NCBI RefSeq assembly: GCF_009793335.1 | Contig: NZ_WING01000001.1 | Span: 4,216,001-4,280,000 of the forward strand | Reading direction: 5' to 3' | From: Actinomadura sp. J1-007 | GTDB lineage: Bacteria > Actinomycetota > Actinomycetes > Streptosporangiales > Streptosporangiaceae | Length of the DNA stretch: 64,000 nucleotides | In this document: piece by piece, positions 52,578-61,597 of the stretch | How the letters are laid out: every line of letters begins with the position of its first letter | Numbering within the stretch: the stretch's first letter is position 1 | Position numbers and translations under genes: made by a program | The notes under the pieces: generated by a model | Database searches by the model: none | The model's input: only the letters and a program-made list of their open reading frames with translations | What the model was told of the DNA's origin: nothing

Positions 52578-53756
52578 GTGGACCTGTTCGAACATCAGGC
52601 GAAGGAACTCTTCGCCGAGTACGGGGTACCGGTGCCCACCGGCAAGGTCACCCATACTCCCCAGGAAGCCCGGGCCATCGCGGAAGAGCTGTTCGCCGCG
52701 GGAAGCTCGAAGGTCGTCGTCAAGGCCCAGGTGAAGACCGGGGGCCGGGGCAAGGCCGGTGGCGTGAAGCTCGCCGACACGGCGGACGAAGCGGAGACGC
52801 TCGCCGGCCAGATCCTCGGCATGGACATCAAGGGCCACACGGTCCACAAGGTCCTGGTCGAAGAGGGCAGCGCGATCGCGCAGGAGTACTACTTCTCCTT
52901 CCTCCTCGACCGCGCCAACCGCACCTTCCTCTCCATCTGCTCCGTCGAGGGCGGCGTGGAGATCGAGGAGGTCCCGCACGACCGCCTCGGGCTCGTGCCG
53001 ATCTCGCCGCTGGACGGCGTGGACCGGGCCAAGGCGCGGGAGATCGCCGAGAAGGGCCGCCTCCCGCGGGAGGCCCTGGACGGCGCGGCCGAGCTGATCG
53101 AGCGCCTCTGGGCCGTCTTCACCGACGAGGACGCGACCCTCGTCGAGGTCAACCCGATGATCCTGACCTCCGACGGCCAGGTGAAGGCCCTCGACGGCAA
53201 GGTCTCCCTCGACGACAACGCCGCGTTCCGCCAGGAGCACGCCAAGCTGGAGGACAAGGCCGCCGCCGACCCGCTGGAGGCCGCGGCCAAGGCCAAGGAC
53301 CTCAACTACGTCAAGCTCGACGGCTCGGTCGGGATCATCGGCAACGGCGCGGGCCTGGTCATGTCCACCCTCGACGTGGTGTCGTACGCGGGCGAGGAGT
53401 TCGGCGGGCAGAAGCCGGCCAACTTCCTCGACATCGGCGGCGGCGCCTCCGCCGAGGTCATGGCCAACAGCCTGGAGATCGTCCTGTCGGACCGCGACGT
53501 CAAGTCCGTCTTCGTCAACGTCTTCGGCGGCATCACGGCCTGCGACGCCGTCGCCAACGGCATCGTGACCGCCTACAAGCTCCTCGGCGAGCGCGGCGAG
53601 ACGGTCAACCGCCCCCTGGTCGTCCGCCTCGACGGCAACAACGCCGAGCTCGGGCGCAAGATCCTCAACGACGCGGCGCTGCCCGGCGTCCAGCAGGTCG
53701 ACACCATGGACGACGCGGCCAAGCGCGCCGCCGAACTCGCTGCGGCAGGTGCATGA
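52578..53756 (+). CDS. sucC: Succinyl-CoA synthetase beta subunit
   Basis: 392 aa from the GTG at 52578, AAGGACG upstream. ATP-grasp motifs: KVVVKAQVKTGGRGKAGGVK, EVNPMILTSDG, and the C-terminal CoA-ligase part NVFGGITACDAVANGIV. It uses ADP (or GDP) and phosphate with succinyl-CoA in the TCA cycle. It is coupled to sucD by a four-base overlap (ATGA). Confidence 0.98.
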   Translation: MDLFEHQAKELFAEYGVPVPTGKVTHTPQEARAIAEELFAAGSSKVVVKAQVKTGGRGKAGGVKLADTADEAETLAGQILGMDIKGHTVHKVLVEEGSAIAQEYYFSFLLDRANRTFLSICSVEGGVEIEEVPHDRLGLVPISPLDGVDRAKAREIAEKGRLPREALDGAAELIERLWAVFTDEDATLVEVNPMILTSDGQVKALDGKVSLDDNAAFRQEHAKLEDKAAADPLEAAAKAKDLNYVKLDGSVGIIGNGAGLVMSTLDVVSYAGEEFGGQKPANFLDIGGGASAEVMANSLEIVLSDRDVKSVFVNVFGGITACDAVANGIVTAYKLLGERGETVNRPLVVRLDGNNAELGRKILNDAALPGVQQVDTMDDAAKRAAELAAAGA

Positions 53757-54646
53757 CAATGGCCATCTGGCTCACGGAGAACAGCAAGATCATCGTTCAG
53801 GGCATCACCGGCTCTGAGGGCATGAAGCACGGCCGCCGGATGCTCGCCGCGGGCGCCAAGGTCGTGGGCGGCGTCAACGCCCGCAAGGCCGGCCAGAAGG
53901 TCGACTTCGACGGCACCGAGGTCACCGTGTACGGCACCGTCGCCGAGGCCATGTCGGCCACCGGCGCCGACGTGTCGGTGGTGTTCGTCCCGCCGAAGTT
54001 CACCAAGGACGCCGTGGTCGAGGCGGTCGACGCCGGGATCCCGCTCTGCGTGGTGATCACCGAGGGTATCCCGGTGCACGACACGGCCTACTTCTGGGCG
54101 TACGCCGAGTCCAAGGGCAACACGACCCGGATCATCGGCCCCAACTGCCCCGGCATCGCGTCCCCCGCCGCGTCCAACGCGGGCATCATCCCCGCCGACA
54201 TCACCGCCCCCGGCCGCATCGGCCTGGTGTCCAAGTCCGGCACGCTGACGTACCAGATGATGTACGAGCTGCGCGACATCGGCTTCTCCACCTGCGTCGG
54301 CATCGGCGGCGACCCGGTCATCGGGACCACCCACATCGACGCGCTCAAGGCGTTCCAGGACGACCCCGGCACCGACGCGATCGTGATGATCGGTGAGATC
54401 GGGGGCGACGCCGAGGAGCGCGCCGCCGCCTACATCGAGCAGCACGTGACCAAGCCGGTCGTCGGCTACGTCGCCGGGTTCACCGCCCCCGAGGGCAAGA
54501 CGATGGGCCACGCCGGCGCCATCGTGTCCGGCTCCGCCGGCACGGCGCAGGCGAAGAAGGAGGCCCTGGAGAAGGTGGGCGTCCGGGTCGGCAAGACCCC
54601 GAGCGAGACCGCCCGCCTGATGCGCGAGGTCATGAAGAACCTCTGA
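53753..54646 (+). CDS. sucD: Succinyl-CoA synthetase alpha subunit
   Basis: 297 aa from ATG at 53753. CoA binding domain: VQGITGSEGMKHGRRMLAAG. The phospho-His is in KTMGHAGAIVSGSAGTAQ, and GPNCPGIASPAASNAGIIPA and GGDAEERAAAYI are the usual blocks. Partner of SucC in a two-gene operon ending at a strong terminator. Confidence 0.98.
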   Translation: MTMAIWLTENSKIIVQGITGSEGMKHGRRMLAAGAKVVGGVNARKAGQKVDFDGTEVTVYGTVAEAMSATGADVSVVFVPPKFTKDAVVEAVDAGIPLCVVITEGIPVHDTAYFWAYAESKGNTTRIIGPNCPGIASPAASNAGIIPADITAPGRIGLVSKSGTLTYQMMYELRDIGFSTCVGIGGDPVIGTTHIDALKAFQDDPGTDAIVMIGEIGGDAEERAAAYIEQHVTKPVVGYVAGFTAPEGKTMGHAGAIVSGSAGTAQAKKEALEKVGVRVGKTPSETARLMREVMKNL

Positions 54647-54673
54647 CCCTGTCCCCGCCAGGGGATCAAGGCA

Positions 54674-54714
54674 CGAAAGACGCCCGAGCCGCACCCCGGC
54701 CCGGGCGTCTTTCG
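54674..54714 (+). terminator. 13-bp hairpin terminator of sucCD
   Basis: Arms CGAAAGACGCCCG (54674-54686) and CGGGCGTCTTTCG (54702-54714) are perfectly complementary. The hairpin may also serve the convergent lysE gene. Confidence 0.88.
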
Positions 54715-54747
54715 TTGCCGCACCCGTCCGGGCGGGGCGGCGGGCGT

Positions 54748-55373
54748 TCACTGGTGGGCGGTGGCCAGGCGGACGGCGAAGGCGATGAGCAGGGCGCCGG
54801 TGACGCGCTCGACCGACGCGCGGACGCGGGGGCGGCGCAGGAGCCGGCCGAGGCGGTCGACGGCGGCGACGTAGCCCGCGAACCAGGACAGGTAGAGGGC
54901 GATGAAGACCAGGGAGAGCAGCAGCGCCCGCGCCCACGGGGCCGCGCCGTCCGGGTCGATGAACTGGGGGAGGAACGTCACGAAGAACAGCGCGATCTTG
55001 GGGTTGAGGGCGTTGGACAGGAACCCCGCCGCAGCGCCGTCAGGGGCGGCACGGCGGCGCGCTCCGGCTCGTCGGCGGCGGGCGCGGCCTCGCGGCGGGT
55101 GCGGGCGGCGGTGCGGAGGGTCTGCACGCCCATCCACACGAGGTAGACCGCGCCGACGGCCTTCATGACCGTGAACGCGGTGGCGGAGGCGAGCAGCAGG
55201 GCCGACAGCCCGGCGGACGCGGCGGCGCCGTGCACGGTCAGCCCGAGCACGCCGCCGAGCGTCGCGAGCAGGCCCGCCCGCCGCCCGCCCGTGAGGGCGC
55301 TGCGGGTGATCAGCGCCATGTCCGGGCCGGGGATCACGACCAGCACGATCGCGGCCAGCGTGAAGGTGAGCAT
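54748..55373 (-). CDS. LysE/RhtB-type amino-acid exporter, frame broken once
   Basis: About 208 aa if one base is restored near 55024-55027 (plus strand CCCC). The first part reads MLTFTLAAIVLVVIPGPD with GLTVHGAAASAGLSALLL. The shift changes RRGFLSNALNPK into RRGSCPTP. The second frame continues ALNPKIALFFVTFLPQF to the end. The LysE signature (IPGPD, GFLxNxLNPK) is clear. Six membrane helices are expected; it exports amino acids or homoserine-lactone-like compounds. No ribosome site is visible before the ATG at 55373. Confidence 0.85.
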
Positions 55374-55482
55374 GATCCCATTAGCGGTACGGCGCGGCGC
55401 ACCGTCAACGGGCCTGGACGACAAAGACGACACGCCGGACGCGCGGGCCACCGGCGCGGGGCCGGGCTGTCAGCATGGGGGC

Positions 55483-57399
55483 GTGAGCGACCTGAACCCT
55501 GGACGGCGCGCCATCCCGGACCGATCCGAGCCGTCGCGCGCGGCGTCCGGGCAGGCCGCCGAGCCCGGCCCCGCCGACGCCGCGCCGCCCGCGGCCCCCG
55601 CCGCGAACCGCCCGCTGTACGTGACGGGCCTGGTCGCGGCGCTGTGGTGCGTCGGCATCGGCCTCGCCGTGCTCACCACGATCACGCTCATCGGCTGGAT
55701 CGCCGCGCCCCGCACCGCGCTCGGCTCGGGCCTGCCCGGGGTGTTCAGGACGGCCGTCAACTTCTGGCTGATGTCGCACCACGCGGGCTTCTCCAGCGGC
55801 TCGGGCCGGGTCGGGCTGCTGCCGCTCGGCGTGCTGGTCCTGCCGGGCGCGCTGCTGTACCGCAGCGGCGGCTGGATGATCAGGGTCGGCGGGATGCCGG
55901 CCCGGCACCGGTCCGGGGTGGTGCACGTCGCGCTGGCGCTGGCCGCGCCGTACGCGGCGCTGTCGGGCCTGCTGGCGCTCGCCGCGAGCTCGCAGTCGCT
56001 GCGGCCCTCGGCCTGGCAGGCGCTGGTCGCGTGCTTCGTCGTCGCCGCCGTCGCGGGCGGCCTCGGCGCGGCGCGGGCCGTCGTCGCGATCGCCGCGCGG
56101 GGACGGCGGGTCAGGTCGGGCCTCGGCGCGCTGCTGCGGCTGCTGCCGGGACGGGCCCGTTCGCTGGTCATCGGCGTCGCGGGCGCGACGGCGGTGCTGA
56201 TGGCGGCGGGCGCGGTCCTGGTCGGCGGCTCCCTCGCGGCGCACCTGGGCGAGGCCGACCGCGTCTACTCCTCGATGGCGCCCGGCATCGTCGGCGGCGT
56301 CCTGCTCCTGGTGGTCGAGCTGGCGTTCCTCCCGAACGCGGTGATCTGGGGCATGGCGTACGCGATCGGGCCGGGCTTCTCGGTCGGCGCGGGCACGAGC
56401 GTGTCGCCGACCGGGGTGTTCCTGGACGTGGTGCCGGTGTTCCCGCCGCTCGCGGCGCTGCCCGAGGCGGGCCCGGCGCCCGCGGTGTCGCTGGTCGCGC
56501 TCGCCGCGCCGTTCGTCGCGGGCGCGGTCGGCGGCGTCCTGACGATCCGCGCCATGCCGAGCCCGGTGTACGAGGGCGCGCCGCTGTGGGGCTTCGTGTC
56601 GGGGGCCCTGACGGGCGCGGTGGTGGCGCTGCTCGCGGCGCTGTCGGGCGGCCCGCTGGGGGACGGGCGGATGGCGACGGTCGGCCCGTCGGCCTGGCAG
56701 GTCGGGCTGATGGCGGCCCTGGAGGTCGGCATCGCCTCGGCGATCGCGGCGTGGGTCGCCAACTGGAGGATCCTGCGCGCGCCGGCCGTTCCCGATGTCG
56801 GCGCGGAGGCGCGCAAGCGCACGAAGGGCAAGGCCCAGGCGAAGGCCCCGGAGAAGGCCGCCGCGCCGCTCCCCGCCCCGCCCGCCGAGGAACGGCCCGT
56901 CCGGACGGAGCCCGCCGCCCCGGCCGCCCCCGAACGTCCCGCCGCGCCCGCCAGGTCGCCGTACGCGCCGGACCCGCTGGAGTTCGAGGAGGCCGAGCCC
57001 GTTCTCGCGCCGCGCCGCCCGCGCGGCCGGGGACGCGCGGAGGAGCCGCTGCCCGAGCTGATCGAGGAGACCGCGCCCCAGCCCGCCGCCAAGCCGGCCA
57101 AGTCCGCCAAGTCCGCTCGGTCCGCCAAGTCCGTCCCGCCGGACGAGTCCGGGCCCGAGCCCGCCGCCGAGGCGCAGGCCCCGCCCGCCGCCTCCTCAGG
57201 GCCCGAGCGGTACGAGTCGTCCGGCCTTGAGACGCTGGAGGACGAGCCGCAGCCGGACGAGCCGCCCCGCCGCGAGCCCCCGCGCCCCGCCGCGACGGAC
57301 GCCGGCACCGACGTCCCCGCGCCCCGGGACGACCCCGAGCGCACCGAGACCCGAGGCGGCGCGATCTACGTGCTCAGAGACGAGCCCCGCGACGACTGA
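55483..57399 (+). CDS. DUF6350 polytopic membrane protein with long charged tail
   Basis: 638 aa from the GTG at 55483. About ten hydrophobic helices (for example LYVTGLVAALWCVGIGLAVL and GALLYRSGGWMIRVGG) match the actinobacterial DUF6350 family found directly before purN. The last 210 residues are Pro/Ala/Glu-rich with KSAKSARSAKS-like repeats and are probably disordered. Function unknown; the conserved place in the purN-purH neighbourhood suggests a housekeeping membrane role. Confidence 0.85.
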   Translation: MSDLNPGRRAIPDRSEPSRAASGQAAEPGPADAAPPAAPAANRPLYVTGLVAALWCVGIGLAVLTTITLIGWIAAPRTALGSGLPGVFRTAVNFWLMSHHAGFSSGSGRVGLLPLGVLVLPGALLYRSGGWMIRVGGMPARHRSGVVHVALALAAPYAALSGLLALAASSQSLRPSAWQALVACFVVAAVAGGLGAARAVVAIAARGRRVRSGLGALLRLLPGRARSLVIGVAGATAVLMAAGAVLVGGSLAAHLGEADRVYSSMAPGIVGGVLLLVVELAFLPNAVIWGMAYAIGPGFSVGAGTSVSPTGVFLDVVPVFPPLAALPEAGPAPAVSLVALAAPFVAGAVGGVLTIRAMPSPVYEGAPLWGFVSGALTGAVVALLAALSGGPLGDGRMATVGPSAWQVGLMAALEVGIASAIAAWVANWRILRAPAVPDVGAEARKRTKGKAQAKAPEKAAAPLPAPPAEERPVRTEPAAPAAPERPAAPARSPYAPDPLEFEEAEPVLAPRRPRGRGRAEEPLPELIEETAPQPAAKPAKSAKSARSAKSVPPDESGPEPAAEAQAPPAASSGPERYESSGLETLEDEPQPDEPPRREPPRPAATDAGTDVPAPRDDPERTETRGGAIYVLRDEPRDD

Positions 57400-57438
57400 A
57401 CGCCCCGGCCCAGCGGCGTCGGGGGCTCAGTCGGGGGC

Positions 57439-58011
57439 TCAGAAGAGGTCGCCGTAGCCCTTGAGCTCGCCCTTGGGCAGGTGGAGCTTCTTCTCCAGGT
57501 CGCGCGTGAAGGTGTCGTTGCACACCTTCTCGTCGGCGCGGGTGTTGGCGGAGTCCATGCAGTCCTGCTTGGCGCTCAGCTCGGGCCAGAGCCAGGCGTT
57601 GACGCCGATCGAGATCGCCGCGAGGACGAGGCTGACCGAGGCGAGGACGATGCCGGGGGTCGCGCCGGGCGCGGTGCCGTGCCGTCCCCTGGACCGCCGG
57701 TGGGCCTTGATCCCGATGACGAGCGCGGCGATGCCGAGCACGAGGCCGCCCGGCGGGAAGAACAGCGAGAACACCACCGCGGCGATCCCGAGCCACAGCG
57801 CACGCCGTCCGGCGGGGTCGGCCGGGCCGTTCACCGGAGGCCGCCCCAGCGGCCCGGGGCCGGGGCCGGGCGCCTGCGGGCCCGGTCCGGGCTGGCCGGG
57901 ACCCGGCCGCCCCGGGCTCTGCGGCTGCGGCGCACCCGGGCGGGCCGGGGCCTCGATGCCGTTGCCGGTGTCCTGGCGGGGCCCCTCGCCCTGTCCCGGC
58001 TGCTCACTCAC
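57439..58011 (-). CDS. DUF4190-type membrane protein with Pro/Gly-rich N-terminus
   Basis: 190 aa from the GTG at 58011 (GGAGGAACGA upstream). A long Pro/Gly/Gln stretch (residues 10-75) is followed by two membrane helices (LGIAAVVFSLFFPPGGLVLG and IVLASVSLVLAAISIGVNAW) and a charged C-terminus with two Cys (QDCMDSANT, KVCNDTF). DUF4190 proteins are small membrane proteins of unknown function. It is inserted between DUF6350 and purN on the opposite strand. Confidence 0.8.
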   Translation of the reverse strand: MSEQPGQGEGPRQDTGNGIEAPARPGAPQPQSPGRPGPGQPGPGPQAPGPGPGPLGRPPVNGPADPAGRRALWLGIAAVVFSLFFPPGGLVLGIAALVIGIKAHRRSRGRHGTAPGATPGIVLASVSLVLAAISIGVNAWLWPELSAKQDCMDSANTRADEKVCNDTFTRDLEKKLHLPKGELKGYGDLF

Positions 58012-58135
58012 TCGTTCCTCCTGGGCGGTGCCGATGCGTGCCGACGCGGTGTCGATGCGGTGTCGTTTCTGGGGCGCACAGCAGGGCCGATAGGCTGCGT
58101 TCTGGCTTGCGAACCCCACCGTCCACCAGGGAGTC

Positions 58136-58807
58136 ATGGTGCCCGCCCGGCTCGTCGTCCTCGTCTCCGGCGCGGGGACCAACCTACAGGCGCTGCTCGA
58201 CGCGTGCGCAGACCCAGAGTACGGGGCCCGCGTCGTGGCCGTGGGCGCCGACCGCTCCGGCACCGGCGGCGTCGAACGGGCCGAACGGGTAGGGCTGCCC
58301 ACGTTCACCGTCCGGATCCCCGACTTCGGCGACCGCGCCGCCTGGGACGCCGCCCTCGCCGAGGCCGTCGCCGCGCACGAGCCCGACCTGGTCGTCTCGG
58401 CCGGCTTCATGAAGATCCTCGGCCCCCGCTTCCTCGAACGGTTCGGCGGCCGCACGGTCAACACCCACCCGGCGCTGCTGCCCTCGTTCCCGGGCGCGCA
58501 CGCGGTGCGGGAAGCCCTGGCGTACGGCGTCAAGCTGACGGGCTGTACCGTGCACTTCGTCGACGAAGGCGTGGACACCGGGCCCGTCATCGCCCAGGAG
58601 GCCGTTCCGGTCGGCTGGCATGACGACGAAGACTCCCTGCACGAGCGCATCAAGGGTGTGGAGCGACGGCTCCTGGTCGACGTCGTCGGGCGGCTGGCCC
58701 GCGACGGATGGACGGCCCGCGGCAGGCGGGTCTCCATGAAGTGCAGGACGTGCAGTGATTCGTCGGATGATGAGGGGAGCTCGGCCGGTGAGTCGGGTGG
58801 CGATTAA
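58136..58807 (+). CDS. purN: Phosphoribosylglycinamide formyltransferase (GART)
   Basis: 223 aa from ATG at 58136. PurN signatures: VSGAGTNLQALLDAC (substrate phosphate loop), SAGFMKILG, VNTHPALLPSFPGAHAVREAL and GCTVHFVDEGVDTGPVIAQE, with the catalytic Asn-His-Asp set. It formylates GAR with 10-formyl-THF in purine synthesis. It overlaps the purH start by 20 bases. The last 25 residues are a Ser/Asp/Glu-rich extension not typical of PurN and may reflect the overlap. Confidence 0.97.
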   Translation: MVPARLVVLVSGAGTNLQALLDACADPEYGARVVAVGADRSGTGGVERAERVGLPTFTVRIPDFGDRAAWDAALAEAVAAHEPDLVVSAGFMKILGPRFLERFGGRTVNTHPALLPSFPGAHAVREALAYGVKLTGCTVHFVDEGVDTGPVIAQEAVPVGWHDDEDSLHERIKGVERRLLVDVVGRLARDGWTARGRRVSMKCRTCSDSSDDEGSSAGESGGD

Positions 58808-60347
58808 GCGCGCGCTGATCAGCGTGTACGACAAGACGGGTCTGGAAGATCTGGCCCGCGGGCTGCACGAGGCCGGGGTGGAGATCGTCTCCACCGGCTC
58901 CACGGCGGGGCGGATCGCCGCCGCCGGCGTGCCGGTCATGAAGGTCGAGAAGCTGACCGGGTTCCCCGAGTGCCTGGACGGCCGGGTCAAGACCCTGCAC
59001 CCGAAGGTGCACGCGGGCCTGCTCGCCGACCGGCGCAAGGAGGACCACCTCCAGCAGCTCGAGGACCTGCACGTGGAGCCGTTCGACCTGGCGGTGGTGA
59101 ACCTCTACCCGTTCGCCGACACCGTCGCGTCCGGCGCCCGGCCGGACGAGTGCGTCGAGCAGATCGACATCGGCGGCCCGACCATGGTCCGCGCCGCCGC
59201 GAAGAACCACGCGTCCGTCGCGGTCGTGGTCGACCCCGCCGCGTACGAGGCGGTGATCGAGGCCGTCGCGCAGGGCGGGTTCACGCTGGAGGAGCGGCGC
59301 CGGATGGCGGCGCTGGCGTTCGCGCACACCGCCGCGTACGACGTGGCCGTGGCCTCGTGGTTCGCCGGCGTGTACGCCCCGGACGCGACCGCCTCCGAAC
59401 GGAAGTGGCCCGACTTCCTCGGCTCGACGTGGCGGCGTTCCACCGTGCTGCGCTACGGCGAGAACCCGCACCAGCGCGCGGCCCTCTACACCGACGGCAC
59501 GGGCGGCCTGGCCGGGGCGCGGCAGCTCCACGGCAAGGAGATGTCCTACAACAACTACGTGGACGCCGACGCGGCCCGCCGCGCCGCGTACGACTTCGAC
59601 GGGCCCGCCGTCGCGATCATCAAGCACGCCAACCCGTGCGGGATCGCGGTCGGCGCCGACGTCGCCGAGGCGCACCGCAAGGCGCACGCCTGCGACCCGC
59701 TGTCGGCGTACGGCGGCGTGATCGCGGTGAACGCGCCCGTCACCGCCGAGATGGCCCGCCAGGTCTCCGAGGTGTTCACCGAGGTGCTGGCCGCCCCGGC
59801 GTTCGAGGACGAGGCGCTGGAGATCCTCACCCGCAAGAAGAACATCCGGCTGCTGCGCTGCCCCGAGGGCCCCGCGAACGCCACCGAGTTCCGCCGGATC
59901 GACGGCGGCGTGCTGGCCCAGTCCGTCGACCGGGTCGACGCGCCCGGCGACGACCCGTCCGCCTGGGAGCTGAAGACGGGCCCCGCCGCCGACGAGGCGA
60001 CGCTGCGCGACCTGGCGTTCGCGTGGCGGGCGTGCCGTTCGGTCAAGTCCAACGCGATCCTGCTCGCCGCCGACGGGGCCACCGTCGGCGTCGGGATGGG
60101 CCAGGTCAACCGGGTCGACTCGGCCAAGCTCGCCGTCGCGCGGGCGGGCGAGGAGCGCGCGGCGTCCGCGGTGGGCGCCTCCGACGCGTTCTTCCCGTTC
60201 CCCGACGGCCTGGAGGTCCTGGTCGCGGCGGGCGTGCGCGCCATCGTCGAGCCGGGCGGCTCGGTGAACGACGACAAGGTCATCGAGGCCGCGGAGAAGG
60301 CCGGGATCAGCCTCTACTTCACCGGCGTCCGCCACTTCTTCCACTGA
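58788..60347 (+). CDS. purH: Bifunctional AICAR formyltransferase/IMP cyclohydrolase
   Basis: 519 aa from the GTG at 58788 (GAGGGGAGC upstream). The N-terminal MGS-like cyclohydrolase part has ALISVYDKTGLEDLARGL, GRVKTLHPKVHAGLLA and DLAVVNLYPFADTV. The C-terminal transformylase has KHANPCGIAVG and SNAILLAADGATVGVGMGQV. It performs the last two steps to IMP: ZMP plus 10-formyl-THF to FAICAR, then ring closure. ZMP build-up is what the downstream riboswitch before folD senses. Confidence 0.98.
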   Translation: MSRVAIKRALISVYDKTGLEDLARGLHEAGVEIVSTGSTAGRIAAAGVPVMKVEKLTGFPECLDGRVKTLHPKVHAGLLADRRKEDHLQQLEDLHVEPFDLAVVNLYPFADTVASGARPDECVEQIDIGGPTMVRAAAKNHASVAVVVDPAAYEAVIEAVAQGGFTLEERRRMAALAFAHTAAYDVAVASWFAGVYAPDATASERKWPDFLGSTWRRSTVLRYGENPHQRAALYTDGTGGLAGARQLHGKEMSYNNYVDADAARRAAYDFDGPAVAIIKHANPCGIAVGADVAEAHRKAHACDPLSAYGGVIAVNAPVTAEMARQVSEVFTEVLAAPAFEDEALEILTRKKNIRLLRCPEGPANATEFRRIDGGVLAQSVDRVDAPGDDPSAWELKTGPAADEATLRDLAFAWRACRSVKSNAILLAADGATVGVGMGQVNRVDSAKLAVARAGEERAASAVGASDAFFPFPDGLEVLVAAGVRAIVEPGGSVNDDKVIEAAEKAGISLYFTGVRHFFH

Positions 60348-60361
60348 GCCGCCGGCCGCGC

Positions 60362-60388
60362 GGGCCCGTACCGCCCCGGTACGGGCCC
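60362..60388 (+). terminator. 11-bp hairpin terminator of purNH
   Basis: Arms GGGCCCGTACC (60362-60372) and GGTACGGGCCC (60378-60388) are perfectly complementary with a 5-base loop, 15 bases after the purH stop. Confidence 0.85.
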
Positions 60389-60502
60389 CGCGCCGGGGAG
60401 TCGCACGATCGGGGCGGTTTTACGTTTCCGCGTAGGTAGCCTCTACCTGGTCGCGCCCCCGTCCCCTCCTTCCCGGGGCGCCCGTCCGCCGTTGGAGGTG
60501 TG

Positions 60503-60682
60503 ATGGACTCTCTCGTCGCCCAGCTCCTGGGGATCACGACGCAGTGGGCCTCGTTGATGATGGAGTCCCGGCACGTGGTCGGCCTGGTCGCCGCCGTGCT
60601 GGCCGCGGTCCTCGCCGCCCAGCTCGGCTGGCACGGCACCGACCGGATCATCGCCTGGCGCGAACGCCCCGACGAGGACTGA
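60503..60682 (+). CDS. Small single-helix membrane protein
   Basis: 59 aa from ATG at 60503 with GGAGG directly upstream. One hydrophobic helix (HVVGLVAAVLAAVLAAQLGW) lies near the C-terminus, followed by a charged end. Small membrane proteins of this kind are common beside actinomycete purine genes; no family is recognised. It is convergent with a GNAT gene. Confidence 0.6.
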   Translation: MDSLVAQLLGITTQWASLMMESRHVVGLVAAVLAAVLAAQLGWHGTDRIIAWRERPDED

Positions 60683-60698
60683 CCCCCTTCCGGCGTGG

Positions 60699-61292
60699 TC
60701 AGCGGAGGCGGGCGCGGAGCGCGGCGCGGGCCTCGGGCCACTCGGTGTCGATCATCGAGTACGTGGCGGTGTCGCGGTACGTCCCGTCCGCCAGCAGCCG
60801 GTGCTTGCGGTGGATCCCCTCGAACGACGCGCCGAGCCGCTGGATCGCCGCGCGCGAACGCTCGTTGCGGATGTGGGTGTGCCACACGACCCGTACGGCT
60901 CCGAGGTCCTCGAAGGCCCGTCCCATCAGCAGCAGCTTCGACTCGGTGTTGACGCCCGTCCGGTGCCAGGGCGCCCCGAGCCAGGTGTGGCCGATCGCGA
61001 CGGCCCGGTTGACGGGATCGACCTCGTAGTACGAGGTCGTCCCGGCGACCTCCCCGGTGGCGGCGTCCAGCTGGACCCACGGCACCTGCGCCCGCAGCTC
61101 GTACGCCGCGAGCATCTTCTCGACGAGCGCCCGCATCCCCGCGACGTCCGCGGGCTGGCGCATGCTCAGCCACGTCCAGACGCCGGGGTCCTTGCCCGCC
61201 GCGAGCAGCCCCTCGGCGTGCTCCGGCGCCAGCGGCTCAAGCCGGACGTACCTCCCGTTCAGGACGGGCCTGTCGAACCACGTGTCGCTCAT
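60699..61292 (-). CDS. GNAT N-acetyltransferase (RimJ/RimL-like)
   Basis: 197 aa from ATG at 61292. Motifs of the RimJ/RimL group: PVLNGRYVRLEPLAPEHAEG at the start, HTWLGAPWHRTGVNTESKLLL (acetyl-CoA site) and HIRNERSRAAIQRLGASFEG. The acceptor is unknown, likely an N-terminus or a small amine. It is divergent from folD across the riboswitch region. Confidence 0.88.
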   Translation of the reverse strand: MSDTWFDRPVLNGRYVRLEPLAPEHAEGLLAAGKDPGVWTWLSMRQPADVAGMRALVEKMLAAYELRAQVPWVQLDAATGEVAGTTSYYEVDPVNRAVAIGHTWLGAPWHRTGVNTESKLLLMGRAFEDLGAVRVVWHTHIRNERSRAAIQRLGASFEGIHRKHRLLADGTYRDTATYSMIDTEWPEARAALRARLR

Positions 61293-61458
61293 GGCCGCCA
61301 CGCTAAGCGCCCCGGCCCGGCGCCCGGCAGATCCACTTCGGCCCGATTCCGGGAATCCACTACGCCCTCCCACCTGCGGTGACGTACCTCACCCGGCGGG
61401 CGGCGGCCGCGCGGCGACCGCGGCGGAGCGGCACGCCGGGCCCGCCGGATACGATGGG

Positions 61459-61562
61459 CGTTTCACGCGACTGGCGCGGTCAAGGTGGACGACCACCGGG
61501 GAGCGAACGACAGTCCGTGCACCGCGCGCCTGGGTGGACGGGACCCGAGCCGGGCTCGGTCC
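61459..61562 (+). promoter_or_regulatory. ZTP (pfl) riboswitch with downstream hairpin, upstream of folD
   Basis: The leader contains the pfl-motif blocks in order: CGCGACTGGCG, GTGGACGACCAC (hairpin), GGGGAGCG, and then GCGCCTGGG. After it a hairpin GGACCCGAGC/GCTCGGTCC (61541-61562) could act as terminator or sequestering stem. ZTP riboswitches sense ZMP/ZTP when 10-formyl-THF is short and raise expression of folate-pathway genes such as folD. Called by consensus from memory; no covariance search done. Confidence 0.85.
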
Positions 61563-61597
61563 TGCCCGAGGCCCCGGCGAGAGCGCGGAGGTACGAC

